From Dinoroseobacter sp049800775 (lineage in GTDB: Bacteria > Pseudomonadota > Alphaproteobacteria > Rhodobacterales > Rhodobacteraceae), in assembly GCF_049800775.1 (NCBI RefSeq), contig NZ_JBNAFR010000001.1:868001-932000 (forward strand): 64,000 nucleotides of DNA, in the 5' to 3' direction. This document shows, piece by piece, positions 1-8,604 of the stretch. The notes under the pieces are model-generated. The model made no database searches and had not been told where the DNA came from. It saw nothing but the letters and a program-made list of their open reading frames with translations. Each line of letters begins with the position of its first letter. Within the stretch, counting starts at the first letter, position 1. Both the position numbers and the translations under genes were made by a program.

Positions 1-385
1 CACCTCCAAGCAGCGCGCGCGCGAAGAAGGCCCCCGGGACACGGCGCGCCGGATCTCGGCCACCTGGTTCCTGCAGCGCGAAGCGAGCCCGGCTTACGAG
101 GCCTGCGCCGCGATTGCCGAGCGCGCCAGCCTGCAATCCATCGTCGCCGGGCTCGACGCCATGCGGGACTGGAGCGGCGAGGACGCGCTGGCCGACATCC
201 ACGCCCGGACGCTGGTGATCTGGGGTGACCATGATCGCACCTACCCCTGGAGCCAGACCGAGCGCCTCTGGCAGTCCATCGACGGGGCCAGCCTCGCCGT
301 GATCCCCGATTGCGCCCATGCCGCCCATCTGGAGAAACCGCATCTCTTTAACGAGATCCTCGGCGACTTCCTGCGTGCCTCCTAA
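1..385 (+). CDS. Alpha/beta hydrolase, C-terminal part (truncated by window start)
   Basis: The frame is open from base 2 to the TAA at 383-385, so about 127 C-terminal residues are present and the start lies outside the window. The visible part carries the last two members of an alpha/beta-hydrolase catalytic triad: the acid in VIWGDHDRTYP and the histidine in CAHAAHLEKP, with the usual ending of helix plus FNEILGDFL. The nucleophile elbow is not in the window, so hydrolase subclass and substrate cannot be assigned. The gene converges on the LysR gene, and the two stop codons overlap by a few bases. Confidence 0.85.
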   Translation, partial: TSKQRAREEGPRDTARRISATWFLQREASPAYEACAAIAERASLQSIVAGLDAMRDWSGEDALADIHARTLVIWGDHDRTYPWSQTERLWQSIDGASLAVIPDCAHAAHLEKPHLFNEILGDFLRAS

Positions 386-1290
386 ACTTCGCGACGCGGA
401 CGCGGTGGGGATACGAGCTGATCCAGCAGCAGTTCGGCACTGCGATCCTCGCGCCTTGCATAGAGCGTAATCTGCAACCCGATCTGGCCATAGCCCGGGC
501 CCAGCGCCCGAAGCCGCCCGGCCTCCAGATCGGCAACGCACATGGCATGGGGCAGCCAGCCGACCCCGAGCCCCCGGCGCACCATCTCATGGATCCCGTT
601 GGAGAACGCCGTCTCGCAGACCGGGTGGCGGGCGTGCTCGACCGTCCCAAAGGCGCAGCGCGCCGCACTCAGCGCCTGCCCGAAGGAGCTTTGCGCCGGA
701 TAGACAATCGCCGGGGTATCCTCGGGCACGGTCCCGTCCGCGCGCAGGCGGTGCCGGATCTGTCCGCCCACCACCGGGATCAGCTGGTCGCGCCCCCAGA
801 CCTCACGCCGGACCGAGGTATCGAAGGGCATCGAGCCGGTCAGATCCGTTTCATGGGCCAGCAGCATCCCCGTATCCCCGCGCAGGAACATGGACACGCA
901 TTCGCTCCGGTTGCCGGGGCGCAGACGCACCCGGAGCGCGGGCAGGACCTGCCGGGCATGGAGCGCGATATCGGGAAACACCGAGGAGATCAGCGCATGC
1001 TGCGCTGCCATCTCGACCACGCTGCCGGCCGGGTCGTAGCGCGCGATGCGGCTTTTGAGCTCGCGGATCCGCTCGATCAGGGCGCGGATTTCGTCTTCAT
1101 TGGCGAGCAGGGCCGGGTCGATCTCGATATGATTGGAGCCCCGGGCGAGGATCTCGGTCCCGAGCCATGTCTCGAAACTGCGGATGCGGCGCGAAAAGGC
1201 GGGCTGGGTGATGTTGCGACGCGCGGCGGCGCGGCTCATATTGCCCTCCTCCAGCAGGATGAGCACATCCTCGAGCCATTGCATATCCAT
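382..1290 (-). CDS. LysR-family transcriptional regulator
   Basis: A 302-residue protein of normal LysR length. Residues 1-60 form the winged helix-turn-helix (LEEGNMSRAAARRNITQPAFSRRI), followed by a LysR substrate-binding domain. The open frame extends 47 codons further upstream, but the ATG at 1290 (MDMQWLED) is preceded by a GGAGG-type ribosome site and begins right at the HTH, so I use it. It is divergent from the PLP lyase gene at 1403 with about 110 bases between, the usual arrangement for a LysR activator of the neighbouring gene; the effector is probably that enzyme's substrate or product (inference). Confidence 0.9.
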   Translation of the reverse strand: MDMQWLEDVLILLEEGNMSRAAARRNITQPAFSRRIRSFETWLGTEILARGSNHIEIDPALLANEDEIRALIERIRELKSRIARYDPAGSVVEMAAQHALISSVFPDIALHARQVLPALRVRLRPGNRSECVSMFLRGDTGMLLAHETDLTGSMPFDTSVRREVWGRDQLIPVVGGQIRHRLRADGTVPEDTPAIVYPAQSSFGQALSAARCAFGTVEHARHPVCETAFSNGIHEMVRRGLGVGWLPHAMCVADLEAGRLRALGPGYGQIGLQITLYARREDRSAELLLDQLVSPPRPRREV

Positions 1291-1402
1291 TCTGACCTGC
1301 CTCCGCTCATACAATCCCTTTGCCTGGACTGCGAAGATAGCACTCTTAAACCGCGCCAGCCATATGTATGCTTGGCCTGAAAAGACCCAAAAGGCAGAGA
1401 TC

Positions 1403-2476
1403 ATGACCACAGCGACGCCCCAAGAGGACACGGATTTTCAGGAAACCCTGCGCAAGGAGCTGGCCACGACCCTCGCCACTTTCCCGCGCATCCGCTTCGG
1501 CCACCTGCCCACGGCGTTGGAGCCGATGGACCGGCTGAGCGAGCTTCTGGGCGGACCGCGGCTGTGGGTGAAGCGCGATGATTGCACCGGTCTCTCCTCG
1601 GGTGGCAACAAGACCCGCAAACTGGAATACCTGATGGCGGATGCCCAAGCGAAGGGGGCGGACACGATCATCACCCAGGGCGCGACCCAGTCGAACCACG
1701 CCCGCCAGACGGCCGCCGCCTCGGCCAAGCTGGGCCTGACCTGCCACATCCTGCTGGAAGATCGGACCGGCTCGAACGACCCCGCCTATATCCTGAACGG
1801 CAACGTCCTGCTGGACCGGCTGCATGGGGCGACCGTCTCCAAGCGCGCGGGCGGTGCGGACATGAATGCCGAGATGGAAACGCTGGCCGAGACCCTGCGA
1901 GCCGAGGGCAAGACGCCCTACATTATCCCCGGGGGCGGGTCGAACCAGATCGGCGCGCTCGGCTATGTGAATTGCGTGCGCGAGATCGCGGATCAGGCCG
2001 CCGAGATCGGCCTGTCGATCGATGCGCTGGTGCATGCCACGGGCAGCTCGGGCACGCAGGCCGGACTGGTCACCGGGCTCGCCGCGCTCCAGAGCGATAT
2101 CCATCTCTTGGGGATCGGCGTACGCGCCCCTCAGGAAAAGCAGGAGCAGATGGTCTATGACCTCGCCTGCAAGACCGCCGACCATCTCGGCACCGGGCTC
2201 GAGATCGACCGGGAGCAAGTGCGCGCCAATTGCGATTATGTGGGTCCGGGCTATGGCCTGCCCACTGCGGGCATGATCGAGGCGGTCAAGCTGCTGGCCC
2301 AGACCGAGGGCCTGCTGTTTGATCCGGTCTATTCCGGCAAGGGGCTCGACGGGTTGATCGACCAGATCAAGAAGGGGTATTTCGCCGGGCTGGACAACGT
2401 CGTCTTCCTGCATACGGGCGGCAGTGCTGCGCTCTTCGGCTACCCCGAAACCTTCGAGCTGCACGGCTATAGCTGA
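1403..2476 (+). CDS. PLP-dependent D-cysteine desulfhydrase / L-cysteate sulfo-lyase family enzyme
   Basis: A 357-residue fold-type II PLP enzyme of the ACC deaminase / D-cysteine desulfhydrase family. The PLP lysine lies in LSSGGNKTRKLEYL, with the family motifs QGATQSNHARQTAA and HATGSSGTQAGL and a C-terminal HTGGSAALFGY. Family members remove sulfide or sulfite plus ammonia from D-cysteine or L-cysteate to give pyruvate. Roseobacters use the L-cysteate branch (CuyA) in organosulfonate degradation, and the sequence looks closer to that branch by memory, but no sulfite exporter lies next to it. The ATG at 1403 follows AAGGCAGAG; the longer upstream open frame runs into the LysR promoter. Convergent with the GMC oxidoreductase gene. 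Confidence 0.85.
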   Translation: MTTATPQEDTDFQETLRKELATTLATFPRIRFGHLPTALEPMDRLSELLGGPRLWVKRDDCTGLSSGGNKTRKLEYLMADAQAKGADTIITQGATQSNHARQTAAASAKLGLTCHILLEDRTGSNDPAYILNGNVLLDRLHGATVSKRAGGADMNAEMETLAETLRAEGKTPYIIPGGGSNQIGALGYVNCVREIADQAAEIGLSIDALVHATGSSGTQAGLVTGLAALQSDIHLLGIGVRAPQEKQEQMVYDLACKTADHLGTGLEIDREQVRANCDYVGPGYGLPTAGMIEAVKLLAQTEGLLFDPVYSGKGLDGLIDQIKKGYFAGLDNVVFLHTGGSAALFGYPETFELHGYS

Positions 2477-2485
2477 CCCGGACGG

Positions 2486-2505
2486 GCGACGCCTTCAGGC
2501 GTCGC
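2486..2505. terminator. Hairpin between convergent genes
   Basis: GCGACGCC, TTCA loop, GGCGTCGC: a perfect 8-bp stem between the PLP lyase and the GMC gene. The stop codon of the minus-strand gene lies in the loop. No T run follows on either side, so bidirectional termination is inferred from position and stem only. Confidence 0.5.
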
Positions 2506-4090
2506 TCAGCACAAGGTCGCTGGCCTTTTCACCGATCATGATGGCGGGAGCATTCGTGTTCCCGCTGACGATTTCCGGCATGATCGAGCAATCGGCGACG
2601 CGCAGATTACCGATCCCGTGCACCCGCAGATCGGCCCCGACCACCCCGCCCTCGCCCGAACGCATCGCGCAAGTGCCCGTCGGGTGGTAGATCGACACCG
2701 AGTTCGACCGCGCCCAGTCCAGCGTCCCGTCGTAATCGTCTTGCGACAGGGCGGCGGTGGGCCGGAACTCTTCCGAGATCTTGGAGGCCAGAGGCGCATG
2801 ACCCGCAATCCTGCGCGCCACATTCACCCCCGCAACGATCGTCTGGCAGTCCGTCTCGGTGGACAGGTAATTCGGATGGATCTTCACATAGCTTGACGGA
2901 TCCGGCCCGTTCAGGCGCAGGCTGCCCCGGCTTTCGGGGCGCAGCTGGCAGACGGACATGGTGAAGGCCGAGAAAGGGTGCACCCCCTCGCCGGGGCTGT
3001 CCGCGGACCAGGGCTGCACGTGGAACTGGATGTCCGGCGTTTCGACCTCGGGGCGCGTCTTGAGAAACCCGGTGGCGAGGCTGGCCGCCATGGTCATCGG
3101 ACCGGCGCGGAACATCGCGTATTTCAGGGCGATCCGCGCCTGATTGAAAGGGCTGCGGACCTCATCATTCAGGGTCGGTTCATTGCATTTGTAGACCAGC
3201 CGCGCCTGCAGGTGATCCTGCAACCCCTGCCCGACACCCGGCAGGCTATGCACAGGCTCGATCCCGTTCTCCTTGAGGTGATCCGGATCGCCGATCCCCG
3301 ACAGCATCAGGATCTGCGGCGAGTTGATCGCCCCGCCGCTGAGGATGATCTCGCGCTTGACGGTCAGGGTCTGCTCGGTCCCGGACTTGTCGCGATAGCG
3401 CAGTCCGGTCGCCTTCTTGCCGTCGAGCACAATGCGCGTGACCAGAGCGTTGGTGATGATGTTGAGGTTCTCACGCTTCTTGGCAGGCTTGAGATAGGCC
3501 ACCGCCGAGCTGCAGCGCCGCCCATCCCGCGTGGTCAGTTGGAAATAACCGACGCCTTCTTGCGTCGCGCCGTTATAGTCGGGGTTGAACGGGTAGCCTG
3601 CCTCTTGCGCGGCCGCGACCCAGGCGTCGCAGATCGGGCGCTGGATCCGCATGTTCGACACCGAGAGCGGACCGCCTGTGCCGTGATAGGCGTCCTCGCC
3701 GCGCTCCTGATCCTCGCTGCGCCGGAAGAGCGGCAGGACATCGTCCCAGCCCCAGCCCGTATTGCCCATCTGACGCCAGCGCTCGTAATCCTCTTTCTGG
3801 CCGCGCACATAGAGCAGACCGTTGAGCGATGAAGAGCCGCCGAGCACCTTGCCCCGCGGCCAGTCGATGGCGCGTCCGTTCAGACCGGGATCCGGTTCCG
3901 TGCGATAACACCAGTCCACGCTCGGATTGTGCATCGTCTTGAAATAGCCAACGGGGATGTGGATCCAGGGGTTCGTATCGGGCCCGCCAGCCTCGAGAAT
4001 TGCGACCCTGTTCTTAGGGTCCGCACTGAGCCGATTGGCCAGCACACAGCCCGAAGAGCCCGCCCCCACAATCGCATAATCCACCTCCAT
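2495..4090 (-). CDS. GMC-family FAD-dependent oxidoreductase (choline/alcohol dehydrogenase-like)
   Basis: A 531-residue glucose-methanol-choline oxidoreductase. The N-terminal dinucleotide fold is VGAGSSGCVLANRL with LEAGG after it; GMC signature 1 appears as GKVLGGSSSLNGLLYVRG and signature 2 as GGAINSPQILMLSGIG. The catalytic histidine is in YHPTGTCAM and the second active-site region is GNTNAPAIMIGEKA. Such enzymes oxidise primary alcohols, often choline or polyethylene-glycol-like compounds, using FAD; the substrate here is unknown. The start at 4090 (MEVDYAIV) follows GGGAGGGG. It is divergent from the TRAP transporter genes, suggesting that the transporter imports the substrate of this enzyme (inference). 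Confidence 0.9.
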   Translation of the reverse strand: MEVDYAIVGAGSSGCVLANRLSADPKNRVAILEAGGPDTNPWIHIPVGYFKTMHNPSVDWCYRTEPDPGLNGRAIDWPRGKVLGGSSSLNGLLYVRGQKEDYERWRQMGNTGWGWDDVLPLFRRSEDQERGEDAYHGTGGPLSVSNMRIQRPICDAWVAAAQEAGYPFNPDYNGATQEGVGYFQLTTRDGRRCSSAVAYLKPAKKRENLNIITNALVTRIVLDGKKATGLRYRDKSGTEQTLTVKREIILSGGAINSPQILMLSGIGDPDHLKENGIEPVHSLPGVGQGLQDHLQARLVYKCNEPTLNDEVRSPFNQARIALKYAMFRAGPMTMAASLATGFLKTRPEVETPDIQFHVQPWSADSPGEGVHPFSAFTMSVCQLRPESRGSLRLNGPDPSSYVKIHPNYLSTETDCQTIVAGVNVARRIAGHAPLASKISEEFRPTAALSQDDYDGTLDWARSNSVSIYHPTGTCAMRSGEGGVVGADLRVHGIGNLRVADCSIMPEIVSGNTNAPAIMIGEKASDLVLSDA

Positions 4091-4154
4091 TTCACGTCCC
4101 CTCCCGTCGTCCGTGAAAAAAACTCTATGCAAATTGCGATTACTAAACTAGCAT

Positions 4155-4179
4155 TTTTTGAAACAAAAAGTCTCAAAAA
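4155..4179. promoter_or_regulatory. Inverted repeat in the GMC / TRAP divergent promoter
   Basis: TTTTTGAAAC, five A, GTCTCAAAAA: 10-bp arms with one mismatch, in an AT-rich 111-base divergent intergenic region, just upstream of the GGGAGG ribosome site of dctP. Its placement fits an operator for the IclR regulator encoded at the end of the TRAP operon, but binding is inferred only. Confidence 0.4.
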
Positions 4180-4201
4180 GCTGCAAAACGGGAGGAAAGC
4201 A

Positions 4202-5431
4202 ATGGGAGTTTACGATCGGATCAAAGGAGTCTCACGTCGGGATTTCTTTAGAATCGCAGGGACTTACGGGATGAGTTCGACCCTGCTCGCGGCGGGCGCC
4301 TTTGGTGGGGCCATGACCGCTGGCAATCTCGCGAAGGCCGCTGAGTCTACCTATAACAAGCGCTTCGCCAAGGAAGCCAAGCACACGTTGAAGTTCGGCG
4401 CAGCCGGATTCAACCCGCAAAACCTGCTGATCGAGCGTGCGGGCTGCCTCGAATTTGCCCGCGACCTCGAAGAGCGCACCGATGGTGAGATTCGCATCGA
4501 ATTCATCGGGAACAACCAGATCTGCGGTCAGCTCTCCTGCGTGGAGAAGGCCCAGCAGGGGATCATCGATCTCTATGCTGCCTCGACCCAGAACTCGGCC
4601 GGCGGTGCGCCTTACCTGAACGTGCTGGACTATGCCTATATGTTCCGTTCGCGGGCGGACCAGTACTACTTCATGTACTCGCCCGAATCGCAGCGGATCC
4701 TGCGCGACCCGTTCGAAAAGCGGCATGGCCTGAAGTTCCTGTTCACCCACGCAGAACTGCGCGGGATCCAGCTGGGTCTCAGCTGGCAGGACAAGGAAAC
4801 CGTCACCAGCATCGACCAGTTGAACGGCACCAAGAACCGGGTGACGGGCACGCAGCTGGGCCGGATCGCCATGCAGGCGCTCGGCCTGAATCCGGTTCCG
4901 GTGGCGTGGGAAGAGACCCTCGACGGGCTCAAGCAGGGCCTGATCGACGGCGCCGAGACATGGGCCTCGGCTGTGGCCTATGCCAACATGTCCCCGGTGG
5001 TCAGCCAGTGTGTGGATCTGCGCTTCTTCTGCGGAACCGAGCATACGGCCATCACCTCCAAGGCGTTCGACGGTCTGAGCGGCGAGTTGCAGGATGCGGT
5101 GATGGAATCCTCGTATCTCACGCAGGTCCACGTGCAGGCGGCCAACGAGGCGGCGCTTGTGAACACCGTGGGCTTCACCGATCCGCCCATGCCGGGCACG
5201 ATCTTTGCCGAGAACAACGTGCGGGTGGCCAAGCTGTCCGACGCGGAGGTCCGCAAGGCCGAAGAGATGTGCTCGCCCGAGTTCCAGCCGCAGCTCTGGG
5301 AGCAGTGGCGCGAGCGGATCAACAACTGGGCCGGTGGCATCGACACCTACCAGGACATCTACAACGAGGTGCGCAACAACCCGCACACCCTCGCTGAGAA
5401 TGTCGAGCCCCGCCGCTGGTGGAAAGGCTGA
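4202..5431 (+). CDS. dctP: TRAP transporter substrate-binding protein (DctP family), Tat-exported
   Basis: A 409-residue DctP-type periplasmic receptor. It begins with a twin-arginine signal (VSRRDFFRIAG plus a hydrophobic stretch to about residue 40); binding-domain hallmarks include FGAAGFNPQNLL, GRIAMQALGLNPVP and GLIDGAETW. The receptor delivers an organic acid or similar solute to the DctQM permease that follows. The ATG at 4202 has GGGAGGAAAGC in front of it. The ligand is not predictable; the divergent GMC gene hints at an alcohol or a compound processed to one. The coding sequence is intact to WWKG-stop, but its last bases are repeated in degraded form after the N gap. Confidence 0.92.
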   Translation: MGVYDRIKGVSRRDFFRIAGTYGMSSTLLAAGAFGGAMTAGNLAKAAESTYNKRFAKEAKHTLKFGAAGFNPQNLLIERAGCLEFARDLEERTDGEIRIEFIGNNQICGQLSCVEKAQQGIIDLYAASTQNSAGGAPYLNVLDYAYMFRSRADQYYFMYSPESQRILRDPFEKRHGLKFLFTHAELRGIQLGLSWQDKETVTSIDQLNGTKNRVTGTQLGRIAMQALGLNPVPVAWEETLDGLKQGLIDGAETWASAVAYANMSPVVSQCVDLRFFCGTEHTAITSKAFDGLSGELQDAVMESSYLTQVHVQAANEAALVNTVGFTDPPMPGTIFAENNVRVAKLSDAEVRKAEEMCSPEFQPQLWEQWRERINNWAGGIDTYQDIYNEVRNNPHTLAENVEPRRWWKG

Positions 5432-5524
5432 GGCTCACGCCCTAGACTACGGTGGCGGGGCCCCGGGCGGGGGGCGGCGCCCACCCCGCCAAAAGACCCC
5501 GGAAAAACCGCCGGGGGGAGCAAA

Positions 5525-5534
5525 NNNNNNNNNN
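5525..5534. other. Assembly gap (10 N) with duplicated flank
   Basis: Ten N between dctP and dctQ. The bases just after the gap (5535 to about 5605) are an error-rich copy of 5396 to about 5465, the end of dctP and the start of its downstream hairpin: both begin GAGAATGTCG and stay alignable for roughly 60 bases. The gap therefore looks like two contig ends that failed to merge over a GC-rich hairpin, and the 139-base excess is probably not in the genome. Confidence 0.85.
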
Positions 5535-5593
5535 GAGAATGTCGCGCCCCCCCGGTGGTGTAATGGCTGCGGATCACGCCGTTGCCTCGGGGG

Positions 5594-5615
5594 GCGGCCC
5601 CCTTGCGGGGGCCGC
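5594..5615 (+). terminator. Strong GC hairpin between dctP and dctQM
   Basis: GCGGCCCCC, TTGC, GGGGGCCGC: a perfect 9-bp stem with no T run. Hairpins at this place are common in binding-protein operons and allow more binding protein than permease to be made, by mRNA protection or partial termination (known pattern; inferred here). A blurred second copy around 5455-5500 belongs to the damaged gap flank. Confidence 0.6.
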
Positions 5616-5677
5616 TCGACCACACGGCAATCAGACCGGATCAATCCGGCGGTGCGCATCATAGGGAGGAGGGACCG

Positions 5678-6346
5678 ATGGAAATCTGGTCCGATTTGGG
5701 GGCATTGATCAGCGCCCTGGGCAGTCAGGATTCCTGGACAATCCGCCAGGCACTGACCCCCAACACAGTCTATATTTTCGGGGCGGTGTTTCTGGCGATG
5801 TCTGGCCTGGCTCTGGCATGGGTCTATCACCATGTCCCGATCGTCGAACGCTATTTCGAGCGCACGGTGATGGTGACCTGCTATCTCGCGACCGCCGGGA
5901 TCATCTTCTGGGGCGTGATCGATCGCTTCATCTTTTCGAACCAGCAGCCCTGGTCGACGACGATCCCCCCGTTCCTCTTCATGATCATGGCGCTCTTCGG
6001 CGGGGCCTATAACATCCGCCTGAGGACCCATCTGAGCTTTTCCGAATTCCGGACCGTGATGCCCCGCAAGGCGCAATATGCGTGCCTCTGCCTCGATTTC
6101 GCCCTGTGGTTCGGCTTTGCGCTGATCCTGCTGGTGACGACGCTGCGGGTCGTAGCGCTGTCGGCTTCGAACTTCCAGATCGTGCTGGGCACGGACAACA
6201 CCATGCAGTGGTGGTTCCTGCTCTCGGCCCCGATCGCCGCCACCCTGATGGCCGCGCGCGCGGTCGAGAACATTCAGGATGACACCAAGAACCTGCGAAG
6301 CGGTGCGCCGCTGATCAAGCAGGCCGTGATCGGAGGAGATGTCTGA
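5678..6346 (+). CDS. dctQ: TRAP transporter small permease (DctQ)
   Basis: A 222-residue inner-membrane protein with four hydrophobic helices (around residues 30-50, 62-85, 95-112 and 150-172), as in the DctQ subunit of tripartite ATP-independent periplasmic transporters. DctQ forms the membrane complex with DctM. The chosen ATG follows GGGAGGAGGGACCG; the upstream part of the open frame lies in the damaged intergenic sequence. Its TGA overlaps the ATG of dctM (TGATG), so the two are translationally coupled. Confidence 0.9.
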   Translation: MEIWSDLGALISALGSQDSWTIRQALTPNTVYIFGAVFLAMSGLALAWVYHHVPIVERYFERTVMVTCYLATAGIIFWGVIDRFIFSNQQPWSTTIPPFLFMIMALFGGAYNIRLRTHLSFSEFRTVMPRKAQYACLCLDFALWFGFALILLVTTLRVVALSASNFQIVLGTDNTMQWWFLLSAPIAATLMAARAVENIQDDTKNLRSGAPLIKQAVIGGDV

Positions 6347-7704
6347 TGGCTGACGGAACTCTTGTCACACTGATCTCGGTTGGGGTCACATTCCTGTTCA
6401 TGCTGGGCGTGCCGGTCTTTCTGGTGATCGCCTATTGGGTGGTCGGCTGCTCCTTCGTGCTGGGCCTGACGCTCGACAATATGGGCGCCGAGATCCTCAA
6501 CGTCTTCAACAAGGGCTTTGCCCTGCTGGCGATGCCGCTCTTCATTCTGACCGGGGACCTGATCAACAAGTCAGGCATCGCGCGGCGGCTGTCGGATTTC
6601 GCCTATGCCTGTCTCGGCTGGCTGCGCGGCGGTCTCGCCATGGCGTCGCTGGGCGCTTGTGGGCTTTTCGCGGCGATCTCGGGCTCGAACTCGGCCACCA
6701 CGGCGACCATCGGCTCGATGCTGCATCCCGAGATGGTCAAGGGCGGCTATGACGAGCGCTTCTCGGCGGCCACCGCGGCGGCGGGTGGCACGGTGGGGAT
6801 CATCATCCCGCCCTCGATCATCTTCATCGTCTATGGCTTCCTGATGAACCTGCCGATCTCGGATCTCTTCGTGGCAGGGATCATTCCCGGCACGCTGATG
6901 GTGGTCGGCATGCAGCTCGCCTGCTGGATCATCTGCCGGATCAACGGCTGGGGCTATATCATCCCGCTGCAGCTGAACCGCGTCCTGAAGACTGCCTTTG
7001 GCGCCTGGCTCGGCTTCTTTGCCATCGGCCTCGTGCTCTGGGGGATCTATACGGGCAAGTTCTCTCCCACCGAGGCGGCGGGCGTGACCGTGGGCTTCTG
7101 CATCATCGCGGGCCTCGTATCGTGGCTGCTGACCAAGGTGCTGAGCCTGCGCACGGACAAGACCTGGGAAGAGAAGAGCTATGGCGAGATGCTGGTCGTC
7201 GAGGGCTTCACCCTGCGCCAGATCCCCGGGATCACCATGCGCTCGGCCGAGATCACCGGGATCCTCGCGCCGCTCATCGCCATCTCGGTGGTGATGCAGC
7301 AGATCCTGTCGCTCCTCGGGGCGCAGCAGGTGATCGGGGATTTCGTAACCTCCATGGGCGGCTACCATGCGGTGCTGTTCACGGCGATGATCATCGTGTT
7401 CTTCTCGGGCATGGTGCTGGAAAGCCTGCCGGTGACGATCATCCTCGCGCCGATCCTTGCGCCGATTGCGGCCAGTGTCGGGGTCGATCCGATCCACTTC
7501 GCGGTGATCTTCCTCGTGGGGGCCTCGATCGGGTTCATCACACCGCCTTACGGGCTTAACCTCTATGTGGCCTCAGGGGTCACCGGCGTGCCCTATTTCC
7601 GGCTTCTGCGCTACACGGTGCCTTATCTTGTGGCACTGATCTCGGTGTGGTTCCTGGTGTCGCTGGTGCCCGATTTGGCCTTGATCCTGCTGCCGAATAA
7701 GTAA
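6346..7704 (+). CDS. dctM: TRAP transporter large permease (DctM)
   Basis: A 452-residue polytopic inner-membrane protein with about twelve helices and typical DctM features: NKGFALLAMPLFILTGDL, the SGSNSATTATIGSML region, AAAGGTVGIIIPPSIIFI and ASIGFITPPYGLNLYV. It is the sodium-driven translocation subunit of the TRAP system. It overlaps dctQ and is followed 12 bases later by the IclR gene, so dctP-dctQ-dctM-iclR probably form one transcription unit. Confidence 0.93.
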   Translation: MADGTLVTLISVGVTFLFMLGVPVFLVIAYWVVGCSFVLGLTLDNMGAEILNVFNKGFALLAMPLFILTGDLINKSGIARRLSDFAYACLGWLRGGLAMASLGACGLFAAISGSNSATTATIGSMLHPEMVKGGYDERFSAATAAAGGTVGIIIPPSIIFIVYGFLMNLPISDLFVAGIIPGTLMVVGMQLACWIICRINGWGYIIPLQLNRVLKTAFGAWLGFFAIGLVLWGIYTGKFSPTEAAGVTVGFCIIAGLVSWLLTKVLSLRTDKTWEEKSYGEMLVVEGFTLRQIPGITMRSAEITGILAPLIAISVVMQQILSLLGAQQVIGDFVTSMGGYHAVLFTAMIIVFFSGMVLESLPVTIILAPILAPIAASVGVDPIHFAVIFLVGASIGFITPPYGLNLYVASGVTGVPYFRLLRYTVPYLVALISVWFLVSLVPDLALILLPNK

Positions 7705-7715
7705 CCCATAGCGGT

Positions 7716-8495
7716 ATGGATGAGACGGTAACACATGAGAAAGACGCCCAGATTCCCACGAACCTGCGGTTGCTTCTGATCCTCGAGGAGGTGGCGCGCC
7801 GCGGCGTGCCCCTCAAACCGTCTGATCTGATCGACGCACTCGGGCTGGCCAAACCCACCGTGCATCGCCTTCTGCAGACCGCCGAGGCCGAGGGCTTCCT
7901 GCAGCGCGATCTCGATGGGCGGTCCTATGGGCCGGGGCCGCGGCTCCGGCGCCTGTCGGTGAATACGATGTCCTCCGCATACCTGCGCACCGCCCGTCTG
8001 GCGATCCTGCGCAGGGTGGCGGAAGAGATCGGCGAGACCTGCAACCTCGCGATCCCGGACCGGGAGGGGATGATCTATCTCGACCGCGTTGAGACGAAAT
8101 GGCCCCTGCGGATCCAGCTGGCCGTGGGCACGCAGGTGCCGTTTCATTGCACGGCGAGCGGGAAGCTCTATCTTTCGACCCTGCGGCGCAAGACGTTGGA
8201 GGGGTTTCTTGCGGCAGGCAGCCTGCCCCGGAGTACCGAGCGTACGCTGACGGAACCGGACGCGCTGCGCGCGGAACTGCATGCGATCTCGCGGAACGGG
8301 TTCTCCACCGATGATGAAGAATTCATGGCGGGCATGGCCGCTGTGGCCGTGCCGATCCTCGACGATCAACGCCGTCTCGTGGCGTCGCTGGCCGTGCATG
8401 CGCCGGTCCAGCGTCACGATCTGACCGGATTGCTGCGGTTTCTGCCCGTGCTGCAATCGGGCGCGGGGCAGCTGGCGGATCTGCTGGCAAGCTAG
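7716..8495 (+). CDS. IclR-family transcriptional regulator
   Basis: A 259-residue IclR protein: winged HTH at about residues 15-75 (LIDALGLAKPTVHRLLQTAEAEGFL) and a C-terminal effector domain with PFHCTASGKLYLSTL and the late FSTDDEEFMAGMAAVAVPI motif. It follows dctM by 12 bases and most likely controls this TRAP operon and perhaps the divergent GMC gene, through the inverted repeat upstream of dctP (inference). Length and motifs are normal. Confidence 0.9.
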   Translation: MDETVTHEKDAQIPTNLRLLLILEEVARRGVPLKPSDLIDALGLAKPTVHRLLQTAEAEGFLQRDLDGRSYGPGPRLRRLSVNTMSSAYLRTARLAILRRVAEEIGETCNLAIPDREGMIYLDRVETKWPLRIQLAVGTQVPFHCTASGKLYLSTLRRKTLEGFLAAGSLPRSTERTLTEPDALRAELHAISRNGFSTDDEEFMAGMAAVAVPILDDQRRLVASLAVHAPVQRHDLTGLLRFLPVLQSGAGQLADLLAS

Positions 8496-8580
8496 CCGCG
8501 TGCCCCGCGCGCGGCGGAGGATACTGCCCCTCACCCGAGATCTCCGCAAAAGGCGCGCAGAGGATCACGCAGCACGTCGG

Positions 8581-8602
8581 CGCCGACTGCATGCAGTCGG
8601 CG
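8581..8602. terminator. 22-base perfect palindrome between convergent genes
   Basis: The arm CGCCGACTGCA is followed directly by its reverse complement, and a smaller palindrome GTCGGCGCCGAC overlaps its left end. It lies between the convergent IclR and LysR stop codons. A stem of this strength could end transcription from both sides, although no T run is present. Confidence 0.45.
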
Positions 8603-8604
8603 CG

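Noticed and set aside
5432..5677. Small open frames around the N run between dctP and dctQ
   Set aside because: They run through the gap and the damaged duplicate, so they are artefacts.
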